Assembly: GCA_963921425.1 (NCBI GenBank)
Contig: OY992835.1
Location: 23,064,001 to 23,128,000 of the forward strand
Source of the DNA: Dryas octopetala
Taxonomy: Eukaryota; Streptophyta; Magnoliopsida; Rosales; Rosaceae
Length of the DNA stretch: 64,000 nucleotides
Reading direction: 5' to 3'
Shown: piece after piece, positions 10,006 to 21,520 of the stretch
Layout: each line of letters begins with the position of its first letter
Position numbering within the stretch: position 1 is the stretch's first letter
Notes under the pieces: model-generated
Seen by the model: only the letters and a program-made list of their open reading frames with translations
Told to the model about the DNA's origin: nothing
The model's database searches: none
Position numbers and translations under genes: made by a program

Positions 10006-11832
10006 CCCCACCCCCCCCCCACCCCCCCCCCGCGTATATATATATATCTGTCTTTTCTCATCCGCATGGCTTTAACATATATTTACTATTGCTTTAGGTT
10101 ACGAGCTCCTGGGCAGCCATTTGTAGCATTTGATCCTGGAATGACCAGAGATGCTTTGGCATATCATGGTTGTGCTGAACTCTTCCAGGTATTTGCTTCA
10201 AACGTGGACTGCATGATAAATTAATTTTTTCGGAACTCTTCACAGCATTTATTTGCATATGTTCCTTGAAACTCTTCCCCAGGATGTACACACTGAACTC
10301 ATTCAGCACAAAAGACATTGGATGATAAAACGTGGGATTGTCAAGGGGAAGCTTTCGGTGAATTCTGCAGAACAACGCCTTAATGGTTCTTGCCCACTAA
10401 TGCCAGAAGAGGTAATGTCCATACAAAAGTAATGTCCTAACATAGACACCCTGGGGATCAAGTGACATTATAAGTTAATCCTAACATACACTGATACACT
10501 ACAAGTATATGTGCACTAAAATTTTCTAAAAATAAATGTCGTTTACATCCTTTTATAAGAAATTACATTTTTGAGCCTTTGATCAATTTTTGTTGGATTG
10601 CTACAGATAGGTATTATTCTTCGTGCATATGGACATTTGTGGGACACAATAATATATGTCTCTGGGGGAGAAATCTTTGGTGGCCAAAGGACATTGATCC
10701 CTCTTCGTGCAATGTTTGAAAATGTTGTTGATAGGACCTCCCTTAGCTTACCTTGGGAGCTTAGTAGGATTTATGGATGTGAGGATAACCTTGTCGAAAG
10801 TAATCACAGGAGTCCACCTTTGATTGAGGAAGAGATGAAGGTTGAGGCGTGGAAAACTGCAGGGCCACGTCCTCGCCCATTGCCACCACCTCCAGCCAGG
10901 CCCAAATCCTATAACATTGAAGGCTGGTGGGGTTGGGTAGCTGAGAGTGATAATGAGCCTGATAGTACAGTTATGGAGTTGAGGACCAACGCCCATAAAC
11001 TACTCTGGGAAGCAATTGATTATGTGATATGTGTTGAAGCTGATGTATTTATCCCTGGATTCGATCGTGATGGTAAAGGGCATCCAAATTTCGCGAGCTT
11101 AGTAATGGGACACCGACTCTATCAGTCAGCTGCATCAAAAACATACAGGCCAGATAGGTAAGTTGCTTTATCTGGACGTTTACTTTATACTTCTTTGAAA
11201 TTTGTTATCATTAACTTCAAAAAATAGAAGTACTGCATGTATGCATAAGAATGATGCAAGATAGTTATGTCCGGTTGCTCGCTTGAATTGGAAGATGATA
11301 TACTGTATTTTTTGTAAGATTCTTCTTGTGTTTTTATGAACACAGGAAAGTAATTGTCAAGCTTTTAGAAGAAATTAGTGACCACCTTTACCACGCAAAC
11401 CATACATGGCTGATGTCAGTGCGCAAGCATTTGAGAAAGAGATTAGTTGATGGATTAATAGAAGCATCCAAAAGTTCAAAACCACTGTCTTTTATCTCTC
11501 ATCCAGTCCCTGAATGCTCTTGTTTGAGGCACGATTCTGCTAGAACATCAATAAATGCTTCAACATCAGCTCATGCTTCAACTCATAATCACTCTCAAGT
11601 TCTTGCTGCTCTTGGAATCTCGCACCATTGCCCTGCTTGGATGGAGAATGATTTGATATCGCAGTCAAAAGACAAGGAAAATGAAGAAGCTTTAGATGAA
11701 GACGACTCCACCTCATCTGGATTGTTTTTCCGGAAAAGTAATGGAGATCATGAAGGTGGTAATGGAGATTTAAGCAACAAAGAAGAAACTCTGTTGGAGG
11801 ACCAAGAAGAGCTTGAGGGTGGAGAAAGGTAG
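7883..11832 (+). CDS. O-fucosyltransferase-family protein (long form, type II membrane)
   Basis: Ten exons join in phase: 7883-8080, 8588-8672, 9147-9217, 9306-9394, 9479-9722, 9846-9958, 10098-10188, 10283-10411, 10607-11157 and 11346-11832, giving 685 residues. A basic N-terminus and a membrane segment at about 15-36 predict a Golgi type II protein. Family blocks are YRRLWGPARHLESL, GFIFVRIQGGFHEIRNSICD, LRCRVAFHALRF, SCPLMPEEIGIILRA, IYVSGGEIFGGQRTLIPLRA and the C-terminal EADVFIPGFD and MGHRLYQ. The usual HLRFExDM donor-site block is replaced by FDPGMTRDALAYHGC, which I recall as typical of one O-FucT subclade rather than damage. A Pro-rich loop (PLPPPPARP) and an acidic tail of about 100 residues extend it beyond the common 500. 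Substrate is unknown. In-frame ATGs at 7901 and 7919 are alternative starts. Confidence 0.88.
9970..10048 (+). repeat. (CT)n, poly-C and (TA)n composite repeat in intron 6
   Basis: About 17 CT units, then runs of C broken by single A, then (TA)n, end about 50 bp before the acceptor at 10097. The complementary strand is strongly G-rich with quadruplex potential. The polypyrimidine stretch could act as an extended splicing tract. Confidence 0.9.
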
Positions 11833-12255
11833 TGAGGCTGATAGAGTCCCTGTAATGGTTCCTCCTCTGCAGTTTTGTACATAAAAGATATCTTCATTTG
11901 TATGATCCAAGCAAGTTTGGAAATCATCTTCAGCTCCAGTTCAAAAGGGGAATGCTAGTTTTCTAACCATGGTTCAAGAGCACACGAGTGACTGCGCTAA
12001 CTTGGAGGCATCGTTGAAGCAGTTCACCCAATTTTATTGGATTGCTTCAATCCCCTTTTAGCTCATATATAGTCATGATTTAACCCCACAACCAATTTTG
12101 ATGTAAGCAATATGTTCTCCGTTGATCTAGCTTTAGTTTATCTTTTTAAGAGACCTTTCCATTTTTTCCTAGGGATTTTTGACTCTGCTTCAAACTGATA
12201 CAGCATTGTGAAGAGCAGGAGGTTAAATGTCTTTGCTAGACTTTGTGATTAAATC
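11833..12255 (+). other. 3'UTR and flank of the O-fucosyltransferase gene
   Basis: No coding sequence is visible. This should hold the 3'UTR and the polyadenylation region of the upstream gene. Confidence 0.5.
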
Positions 12256-12626
12256 AAGGGATTAATACTATTTTATTTCTCAGACTATTATACTTAAATC
12301 AATTTGCACCATAGACTTCTAATTTGGAAAATCAAGAACTTTGACTTTTTTAATTTTGCCAATTGAGGTTTTTTCGTCAATTTACACACTTTTCATCTAA
12401 ATCTTTGAGGGCAAAATAGTCTCTTTCATTTAGATCTTACCATTTTTTTCTCCTTCATTTCTTACTAAATTTTGGTTGATCATTCTGACATTTTAGATGA
12501 AAAATGTGTAAGATCCTTAATTTTTCAATTGGCAAAATTGAAAAAGTTAAGATCCTTAATTTTTCAAATTAGAAGTCTAAAAATACAAGTGTAATAGTCT
12601 GGAGAGTAAATTGGCATTAATTTCTT
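12256..12626. mobile_element. MITE with about 100-bp terminal inverted repeats
   Basis: The left arm (ATTAATACTATTTTATTTC, then CAGACTATTA and AGACTTCTAATTTG, ending TTTTGCCAATTGA) is mirrored by the right arm (TCAATTGGCAAAATTG onward, then CAAATTAGAAGTCT and TAATAGTCTGG). There is no coding capacity. The ends are placed by arm alignment; I could not find a clean target duplication, so the superfamily is undecided. Confidence 0.75.
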
Positions 12627-12878
12627 AAATTAATGAGCGCCGCAATTTAGCCTCAACTAATTCATTAATAGTCCCAACACTTCAAAGAAAATGTAATTTC
12701 ATATTCTACCCAATGTAAATTGACAGATAAGGACATACTAATTAATAAAAAATTCTCATTTGTTCATCCCCATCAGTAGCAGCCCAGCCCTCCATCTCCT
12801 TCTCTCTCTCTCTTTCTCCATCTCTCTCCCTCACTTTGCAGGAAAAAAAGAAGAATGAAAGAAAAAAAAAAAAAAAAA

Positions 12879-12915
12879 GGAGGGGGTGGGGGTGGGGGTG
12901 GGGGTGGCTGGGGGT
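12879..12915 (+). repeat. G-rich tract with quadruplex potential
   Basis: Four or more runs of five G separated by single T (repeats of GGGGGT) follow an A tract on the + strand, then one more G run. This satisfies the usual G-quadruplex pattern. Confidence 0.85.
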
Positions 12916-13841
12916 TTGTGTGATCTGTAGATTGTGGGGTATAGAAATCATGTTTGGTTGCTTTTTGTTTTATTTTTTCTGATGTATCTACAAAAAAAAA
13001 AAAAAAAACAGGAAGAAGAATTGTGGTTACATAAGCTAGCTTGTTTCTGGTGTGAAAGTTGTCATTGTCCACATTTTGTTTTTGTTCACCAGAGAATGAA
13101 ATTTATTTGATCCCAGTCAATTGAAATCCAAGTGCGATGACTGGTCGCTACACTAATGTTGAAAGCACCATCAGAAAACTCTCAAAGTCACGAGTCCCAA
13201 GTTGTTGAAACCGGCCAGTTGAGGATCAAAGTTGGATGAGAAGTATTTCTGACTGCAGTGGAATTGAGTTCTTTTACATACAATCTTGAAGGGGATGCAA
13301 AAAAAATTTCTGCGGAAGGTGATGATACTAAAATTCCATTAGCATTGATAAAGCATATCAACCCCCACTTTATTTTAATCATCATCAATCTGGAATGAGG
13401 TGCGAATAAGTTGGGTACGTGTAGTGTTGGGTGTGGACGTATGTTGGATTTTTACAAGGGTATATAAGTATTTGTGAAAAAATTGTTGGGTAAATTAATA
13501 AATGTTTATAATTTTTAATTAGGTATAAAAAATGTGTTGGAATTACTGATAAAAAAAATTAAGTCTTAATAGCAGCACCCCAAAATTCTTTTCTTTTGTC
13601 CTTTTCTTGCTCAAATTTGATTGGGGTTGTAAGTCATGGTTGGTTACACTAGTTTGCCGCTCAAGAAAAGCTTAGTTTCCGAGTTACTGCAGCAAAGGAA
13701 CTTGCTGAGAAAGCATGAAGGAGACTGCGGTCAACAAAGCGTCATGGTCAAAAACACAAATCACAGGTTGCTGCTGACATCTTTGGTTTTCAACAAGCCC
13801 CTCAGTACCTTCAACATAAACGTGAACCCCAAGAAATATAA

Positions 13842-13855
13842 ACTATATATAAAGC
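13842..13855 (+). promoter_or_regulatory. Candidate TATA box for the small ORF
   Basis: CTATATATAAAG is a good plant TATA element about 170 bp upstream of the 58-codon ORF. Together with AATAAA at about 14307-14312 it would define a short transcription unit. Confidence 0.4.
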
Positions 13856-14022
13856 AAAGATAATGTCCAAGCACCCACCAAAAAACCAAGCAAATCAGCA
13901 TCTCAGCTCATTACAACCAAGAACCTGGTTGAATTTTATTTACTTGTTCTCCAATTTGAAAGCCTAATTCTTTTTCTGGGTTTGATTCAGTAGAGCAGGG
14001 TACTAAACCAAGCTAGATCAAA

Positions 14023-14199
14023 ATGAGAGAAAGTAAGGCAACTTCGTTCAAGTGCTTGTTCAGGTTGTTGTTTTGGTGCTTCCATTCACAGACCTCTGAA
14101 GAGAAACATTCAGAAACTGGAGTAAACACAGGGCCAGAGGCGGCTAATGTAGCTGCAGCTAAGCATTTCTCATCTGCTCATAAAGTAAGAATGGACTAG
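14023..14199 (+). CDS. Possible small peptide gene (58 residues), unrecognised
   Basis: This 58-codon ORF sits between a TATA-like box and an AATAAA signal. Its product starts MRESKATSFKC, has a short hydrophobic segment (CLFRLLFWCF, interrupted by Arg), then a polar, Ala-rich part ending SSAHKVRMD. It could be a small secreted peptide precursor with a weak signal peptide, but there is no CLE, CEP, RGF or IDA motif. A strong splice donor (AAA then GTAAGA) overlaps the last codons, so the true C-terminus may lie on another exon; an acceptor is present before 14351. I claim no function. Confidence 0.35.
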   Translation: MRESKATSFKCLFRLLFWCFHSQTSEEKHSETGVNTGPEAANVAAAKHFSSAHKVRMD

Positions 14200-14400
14200 T
14201 TTGGATTTGAATTTCTGGCATACTGTACAGAAGGCAGCTAAGCTTGTACCAAATGGTGTAAAGGCAGAGTTTTTATGATGGGTGTTTGACCTTGTAAATA
14301 GATTCTGAATAAAACTATTTGTACCCCATTTTGTGTTTTTGTGCTGGTAGAGGCCTTATGAATTGGCATCAGGATTTGTCTCAACTCACAAATCATGAGA

Positions 14401-14556
14401 TGATAATGGATATTTATGTAGTGTGAACCTAAAAAAGAAGTGAATATTTTTATATTATCAGTTTATCAGTTGGTTGGTGGTTCCAATTTCTATTTGTATT
14501 CATGATCAGTTCTCTTCCTCTAAATAAATATCACACAAAAAAAAAAAATCATGAGA
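14401..14556 (+). mobile_element. Possible SINE-sized insertion with 11-bp direct repeats
   Basis: AAATCATGAGA lies at 14390-14400 and 14546-14556. It flanks about 145 bp that end in CACAC and an A tract. A GGTTCCAATTTC segment inside is a poor match to a Pol III B box. Size, A tail and repeats suggest a SINE, but the promoter boxes are not convincing. Confidence 0.3.
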
Positions 14557-15094
14557 ATAGCTATGTTTGAGCATTCAATTCGATCATATAGTAATCAGTT
14601 GAATAAAAAGGTTTTTTTTTTTTTCATCCTTTAAAAAAAAAAAGGTTTTTTCATTTTAGTCTTCAAAAATCAAAAGTTTTCCTGACCCCTCATATCTCTG
14701 AGCCCAAGCCCAAAAACCAAAAAAATTGGTACCTTAAAAAAATCCATAAAAAGGGAGCGAAGCCCACAGACCAACATAATTCGGCAGGTGACGATTATTA
14801 ATAATATTTTTTTGAAAGGAGATTATTATTATAATATTAAGAAGAACAAATTAGCGTAAATTAGGTGGCGTGGTGGGCAGCTGAGTGGATCACATAAACA
14901 TTAGTAGCGGCCAGCCAGCGCCACTAGCAGCAGGAATTCCAAAAAGAATGAATTGTTAATCAACATTAATTAATTAATAATGGAATTAATCAGTTTCACT
15001 TTTATTATTAATTAACTAAATATTTAACGGTGAGTAAAAAAATTAAATTAAATTTATTGGATATAATTAATACATCATCATGTATTATAAATAA

Positions 15095-15460
15095 GAGTTA
15101 ATTACACTTACACTTTTTGAGGTTTATTATATTTTCATATATATCCCTGAAATTTTAATAATTACATATACACCTCATGAGATTTTAAAATTATTGCATA
15201 TAACCCCCTACAAGAGAAAAAAATAAATAAACAAAAAAGAAAATATTTATATTGAGGTTGGACCTTACATCTTGAGTAATCTTTAGGCTATTTAACCCCT
15301 TAGATGCCTTTTTGCATAATTTTTCATTATTTTTCGTCTTACTATAAGGGGTTATATGTAATAGTTTTGAAATCTTAGGGGTGTATGTGTAATTATTAAA
15401 ACTCTAAAGAGTGTATGTATAAAGATGATAAACCTCAGGAGGTGTAAATGTAATTAACTC
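15095..15460. mobile_element. MULE-type MITE, 366 bp, with 9-bp target duplication
   Basis: Arms of about 115 bp begin GAGTTAATTACACTTACAC on the left and end GTAATTAACTC on the right. They share blocks such as TTTTAATAATTACA and GCATATAACCCC with their inverse. The element is flanked by TATAAATAA at both 15086-15094 and 15461-15469. Long inverted repeats with a 9-bp duplication are the signature of Mutator-like non-autonomous elements. No coding capacity. Confidence 0.85.
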
Positions 15461-15924
15461 TATAAATAATTCAATGAATACAAATATTATTGAACGATAT
15501 ATTTATATTTATAAGATATAATATTAATAATATTTACTTATATTATAATATATTAATTAATTATAAAATGGGACAGAGTATCAATTATATAAAATAATTA
15601 AAAAAAAATTGAGAGTGAGAAGCAGCAGAGAGTCGTCCTCTAGGTCTCTATTGTTGTCCGTTGTGTTGTACAAAAACAAATCCAAATAACAACAAAACCT
15701 TTTCTATTTCCAGACCCGTCGGACCCAATTCGGGTACTCTCTTCCTTGTAGTCCTCGGACCTCCGCATTTCCACCACCACCACTCACACTCACTCTCCTC
15801 CAACTCCTACAGAGTTCTCTCTCTCTCTCGTGTAATATTGGCTTTGTTTTTTTATGTATTTATTTATTTATTTTGGGACAAATTTATTATATTTGTGGCA
15901 GTTACATATTATTGTGTATCGGAG

Positions 15925-15984
15925 ATGGCGAAAGCTTCCAAGGGTCACCATGATGAATTCGAAGACGATGACGAAGAGCCTCAT

Positions 15985-16032
<48 letters not shown>

Positions 16033-19000
16033 CTTGTTTAAAAAAAAAAAAAAAAAAATTCTGCTGAGCTGGAGTAAATGAAAAAGATAATGAATTGATA
16101 GGGGAATTGGCAGTGAAGGTAGAAGGAGGGCAGGGCAGGGAAAAGAATCGCTCCAAGCATTCCGAAACTGAGCAGCGTAGGAGGCTCAAGATTAATGAGA
16201 GGCAAGCTTAAAGCTTTTTAATTTTTTTTTTTCAATCACTACTGTAATTATCTTTTTTTTTTTTTTTTTTCCAATTGTGCTATAGCTTTGACTTCCCATG
16301 TTGCCAAACCACAATAATTTTAAAATTAGAATAAGTAAAGGGAAATGGGTTTTAGCTTTCATATCAAAATAATGGATCTTTTTTTGTTGTTTTTCAAACA
16401 AAATGGCACCTTTCCAACTACGTCACAATGTAACTACTAGTAAAGTTGACATTGTATGTTGTAGATTTCATACTCAAACTGTTTGCTGTTTTACTGGTCT
16501 GAATGCTATGCAAAAGCTTGTTTTGCATACGTTTTTGTGAAGAACGAGGTGAATGACATGGTCATGGAAATCAATAGATTAGTATTCTGAGATGGACGTG
16601 CCTGTTTTTCTAATATTCCTATTTACTGCTAAAATTAGGATGGCAAGGTATCTTTGCTTGAAAGTTTTGTTGAATTTGAGTACCGAGTGTTTATTTATTT
16701 GTTTACTTTTAGTGAAAACTTTTTTTTACAGCTTTTAATCATAGTTGTCTTTGATCCTTTTCCCTCCCTGTTTTTTTATTTTTATTTTAAGTTATATTGT
16801 TGGTGATATGAAAGTTGTCTTTTTATTACTATTGTATCCCCCTTTGCTGCTCTTTTATGCCATGCGGATCTTTCTTGTTAGTAGCATGGGCATAAACTCT
16901 TCACTCACCTGGGCAATACATATTTCTGAGGCAGATTTCAGATGTTGAGAAACCTCATACCCCAAAATGATCAGAAAAGAGATAAGGCTTCATTCTTGTT
17001 GGAGGTACACATTCCTATCATGTTCTGCTTGTATGGTGATAATGTTTTATCCTTTTTATCATAGATAATATATATAGAATATCCTCATTATCATATTGAA
17101 ACGTAATTGTATCTATATGCAGGTCATAGAGTATATACAATTTTTACAAGAGAAGTTAAATTTGTATGAGGGTACATACCAAGGATGGAGTCCAGAGCCA
17201 ACAAAATTGATCCCATGGGTAAAATTCTAGTGCTTGATGTATGTGTGTGTGTGTGTGCGTGTTGTTTGTGTTGCATTATCAGTTTAAATTGGTGTTACTT
17301 TGACACCTTAAAGAAGTGTAAGTACCTGTTTTGAAACTCAAGGCATGATTATGTGTATTGAATATTGTGTCAGAGATACTTCTGATTGGCATGCACTACG
17401 CTCGAATGTCCAACTAGAGACAGAAGAACCCTGTTTTTTTTTACCACAGAAGTTACTGTGGAACTCTGTTATAGTTTATTTTTTGTATTTTTCAAATATA
17501 TAGATTAAAGGTGCAAAAATATACTTTATTTGACCTAATGGGGGGGAAAGAAAATTAGAAAAGCATTAAAATTCTGTTGTGTCCTTAAATCATAGAATTT
17601 GTATGGCAAATGAAACAAAAACCAAATAGACTCCTACATGCAGCACTTGCACTGAAATCCAGGTAGGGAGGCTTTTTAACTGTGACTGGGAGAACGAAAT
17701 TAGAGACACCTGCAACACTATATTTATATGTGGGCTTATTTAGGACTTTAGGAAGCTACTAATGATTTTAAGAATAACTATGTGTACTTTAATGTGTAAG
17801 GGAATGATTTGGTAGATGCACTCTGTAAATGGAGGCATTATCCCTTATTGTTTGTGCCTAGAAAAAATAAAAATAAAACACAACTTGAATGTTCTCTAGC
17901 TTTTTAAATGGATTTATGACTTGCACTGTGACCAAATATATATGGATTTCCAAGCATATTGATTAGTGTAGTCCATCTAATCGAAACTTACTGACCTTCC
18001 ATTTGTTTGCCACAGAAAAATCATAATAGGCCTGGAGAAAATTTTGTAGATCACTCTCAAGTTTTGAACAATGGTTCTGGTCATGAGAATAATGTTGTTG
18101 TCTCCACAGCAATGCTCCCCAATGCACAAAACTCTGTGGAATCTGACTTGGGCTCTGCTGTTGTTTACAAAGCACTGGATCACGTCAGTGGGATAGCTAC
18201 TCAATCAGTTCCTAATGTGCAACCACAAAACATCTTTGATCCTATTGGGAGTGTTGGAGTGCCCACGCTACCCTTGCAGGAATCTGTTTCTGATGCAGAG
18301 AACGTGGCTTCCCAACCCCAGTACCAATTATGGCAGGGTGTAACATCTACAACTATTTCAGGCAGTAAACCAAATACACAGGATGAAAATAGTGGATCTG
18401 TTAGCATCTCAAGTGCCTACTCAGAAGGGTGAGCTTTCACAAAGATTTCTTAATAACTTTATTGCACTAGTTGCAAGTTTTTGTTAACTTGTTCATTGTC
18501 TGGGAGTAAATCTACTGGTACCAGCCATCTTTACTGTCAACCTTTGCTGAGCTATTATCTATGATGAAGTGGCCTTAATAAATTACATGCAGGCAGCAAA
18601 CTATCGTTGCCTTATTGTATGTACAGATCTCTATAGCATTTTTAGTAAATTTGCCTGATTGATTTGCTATGGCAATCATCCGCATTCTAGGTTGAAATTT
18701 TGAAACTGTTGCTAGTTGAGACTAGGAATAGGAATTTTATAAATGCCCAAGAATTCAGTTAAAATCTTAAAATAGGTTTCCATGAGGAGAATCTTATGTT
18801 AATATGTGTTAGTACTGATAGTATGGGCAATAGGACCGTAGGATTTAGAAGATGCGTGATTTCAATTGTCTCAGCAAAGTCTGTAGGATAAATTTTTCAA
18901 TATTGGCAGTATACATAGGGCAAGTGCAAAGTGGATAGGTTAGCTTTTACAGCCATGATGGTTAATTCTTTTGTTGGTGTTGTAGTAGGACATGATGGAC

Positions 19001-19597
19001 ATGAAATCTATAATGGTATCACAAGACACAAGCTATTGTTTTCAATCACCACGTATTTATTAATTTTGTATTCCGAAAATACTCAATTGGTATATGACAC
19101 GATTATTATAATGAAGGTCCTTATGGAAAGATATTGTATGTGCTTCGGGTTTTGGTGTTGAGCAGGGTATTGAATAATCTGACAGAGGCACTGCGATCTT
19201 CTGGTGTGGATTTGTCCCAGGCCAGAATCTCTGTTCAAATTGATGTTGGGAATCGAGTAGACAGTGGACTGACATCCATGGCAACTAGTTCAAAGGTTTT
19301 TTTAGAATCTTTAACCTTTATATTATAGCCCATTGTTACTATGATTGCTGCATCTCCTACTAATACGTCTTTCTCATAAATACTACAGGGATATTTAGAC
19401 CATAGGCATTTAGGACTACGCTCACCAGTTTTAGAGTCCAGACCTTTGAATTTTTTCTCCTTATTTTCTGATGTTTGTTTGTTCAGGCTCCTGTGAACCT
19501 ATCCTTGAACAATCAAGCAATGACACACACTCAAGTAAGCAGCTGTGATGAGGACTTTGAACCAGCTCATAAGCGGTTCAGAACAGGAGAAAGTTAG
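15925..19597 (+). CDS. BIM2: BIM2-like bHLH transcription factor (brassinosteroid signalling)
   Basis: Seven exons give 327 residues: 15925-15988, 16102-16201, 16935-17004, 17123-17218, 18016-18428, 19166-19295 and 19487-19597. The bHLH domain is at about 38-92: basic region [18 protein letters not shown] with the His, Glu and Arg of E-box binders, then [10 protein letters not shown], and helix 2 [20 protein letters not shown]. The following block [18 protein letters not shown] and the C-terminal [20 protein letters not shown] with [10 protein letters not shown] are BIM2 hallmarks. BIM proteins dimerise with BES1/BZR and activate brassinosteroid-responsive genes in the nucleus. Intron 2 begins with GC rather than GT (AG then GCAAGC), which is needed to keep the ERFQ reading. 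Intron 1 carries a (CT)n repeat starting directly after the donor. Confidence 0.92.
15991..16028 (+). repeat. (CT)n microsatellite at the BIM2 intron 1 donor
   Basis: About 19 CT units begin two bases into intron 1 and are followed by an A run. Length variation here would change spacing next to the 5' splice site. Confidence 0.95.
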
Positions 19598-21520
19598 TGC
19601 ATCTGGTTTCCTGTTTTTCTCAATCTAGTTATTTTTCTTTTCCTTGTTTTTTCTGGGGGGTGGGAGGGTGTTCTTGGGTGGGTCCGTTTTTTTTGATGTC
19701 ATGGTCCACAGACAACTAGGTCCAGAACAAATTGTACATGTTTGTGCTCCTTGTGCATGGATTGTCCTAGATAGACGTGTCAGGTTCATTTTGTTTGTAC
19801 TTTGAAGTTTCAGATGGATGATTCCATGCATTTAACAAGAAGCAGCGTTCTGTTCTATTTTGCCTTTTAATGAATTATTTACATGTTTATTCCATTGCGC
19901 TATGTTCTCTTGCTCTGTTTCGTTCATTCCTGTGTGATGCCACGCCTCTTCGTGTTACCTTCACTTGGAAATGTCACAACAGTCACTAAAATTAAATCTT
20001 CTTATCGTTTATAAGATGTGAGTGGATGAAGAGTGGAGTTTGTAGTTTTGAGATTGAGTAATGGCACGTACACCAAAACAAATCATATTTGGTTTTTAAG
20101 ATAGTATGTCATTTATTCATATTCATAACCATACCTAGATTCACTCACAATCTCATTTGTTTGTAATGAACCTGTGACCACATCACTTAAGCTATTGATT
20201 AAAATTTGAGACGACTTACACACCTAATGGTGCAAAAGTGAACTCATTAACAAGGGTTAAAAATATGGCTGTTTGCCGTATTATATATTGTTTAAAAAAT
20301 TTCATATGCTTAGGGAATCTTGACTTTTATATCTCAGTACTCATAATTCAACCTTATCGATATGTGGATTTAATGGAAGAATGAAGAATGGAATTGTACT
20401 AAACGAGACGAAAATGGATTAGGCCAAGCTTTCACCAACCTCTCCCTAGTTTAATGGACATTCATGAAGAAGCCTTTGAACTTTCGGTCTTCCGACCTTT
20501 AGGAACTTGTTGTGTACTGCGAAAGCTACGTATAACGTGCATGAAATGGCCTCCCCTCCCATCATCATTAGTGGAAGTAGAACACTATAATAAGTCTTTA
20601 AAGTGGCTGTCCATGTAATCACTTTATACAAGAGCCAGTTTCTTAGTGGACGGTGGCTTCTTGGATCACACACCAAGTTTTCTCGGATTGCTCGTTAATA
20701 TCATTGCTATCTCCTCTTCAACTAACAACACAGTTTCTTAAAGTGGGCACTCATTTTCATTACGTACTGTCTGTTTTTTGTTCAGATTATGAAAGTATGG
20801 TGCTGGTATTATGTACTATAACTTATATGATACGTATTTTAATTAATGGCTAACCAACCACTTAGACATGAATAAAATTGAATGATGCGGATGATCTGCC
20901 AAACACCACCATAACAAGGCTGAAACATCAGGCATGATGGTGCCATGTTTCTGTCATGATTGCTACAACCCATCGCTCCAATGGGAAGTTTATTAGTTTA
21001 GGCATGGCTGATTTCAGGTAATGAAATTTGATATAGTACAATATTCAGAATCCATGTCATGCTTATCAGATCCTCTGGCTCTATATACTATATACGTGTA
21101 TTATTGTAAAATTCTCGGAGTTGGGCATATTATAATACATACATGAGAGAGAACAAGTAGTCACTCATTTAAAGAGAGAATTAAATAAGGTTAATCTTGT
21201 TGCAAAAATGATGTTTACAGAAGTACATGGGAGATTTTGATGGGGATAACCATCCGGAAAACTCCCATCAGGAGAATGCATTATATTCAGTTATATTTAC
21301 AATGAGCTTATTTGGCATTCTCCCTGAAGTGAAGGCAGGGTATTCACTCCATAAACCCGGATTTATTAATGAAAAATTTCGTAAATCACCTCCAACCCAA
21401 TTTTATGTACATAACACAATCACTTGCCCTATTTAGACCACAGCATAAATGAACCACTGCCTGTATACATTCTCAATGGCACAGTGCACAAATTGTGAAA
21501 ACCATGCCTTTGGCATTAGT
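19598..21520. other. Convergent intergenic region BIM2 / RRT1-like gene
   Basis: This holds the 3'UTRs of the flanking genes. A 55-codon ATG-initiated stretch near 20455-20622 (+) is codon-like in places (LRKLRITCMKWPPLPSSLVE) but is isolated and unrecognised. Otherwise nothing stands out. Confidence 0.45.

Larger units (their letters stand above)
12627..14022. other. Intergenic, with G-rich tract and possible decayed coding scraps
   Basis: No intact gene is visible before the small ORF at 14023. It contains the G-rich tract at 12879-12915 and A runs. At 13656-13841 (+) a 61-codon stretch reads with a single stop and looks codon-like (VTAAKELAEKA, then KSQVAADIFGFQQAPQYLQ). I do not recognise it; it could be a gene remnant or chance. 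Confidence 0.4.

Noticed and set aside
12742-13072. Pro- and Phe-rich frames on the minus strand
   Set aside because: They are translations of the G-rich tract and neighbouring A runs.
14233-14271. KLVPNG reading that recalls a CLE peptide
   Set aside because: The rest of the CLE dodecapeptide is absent, and joining it to the 58-codon ORF would need an intron of under 50 bp.
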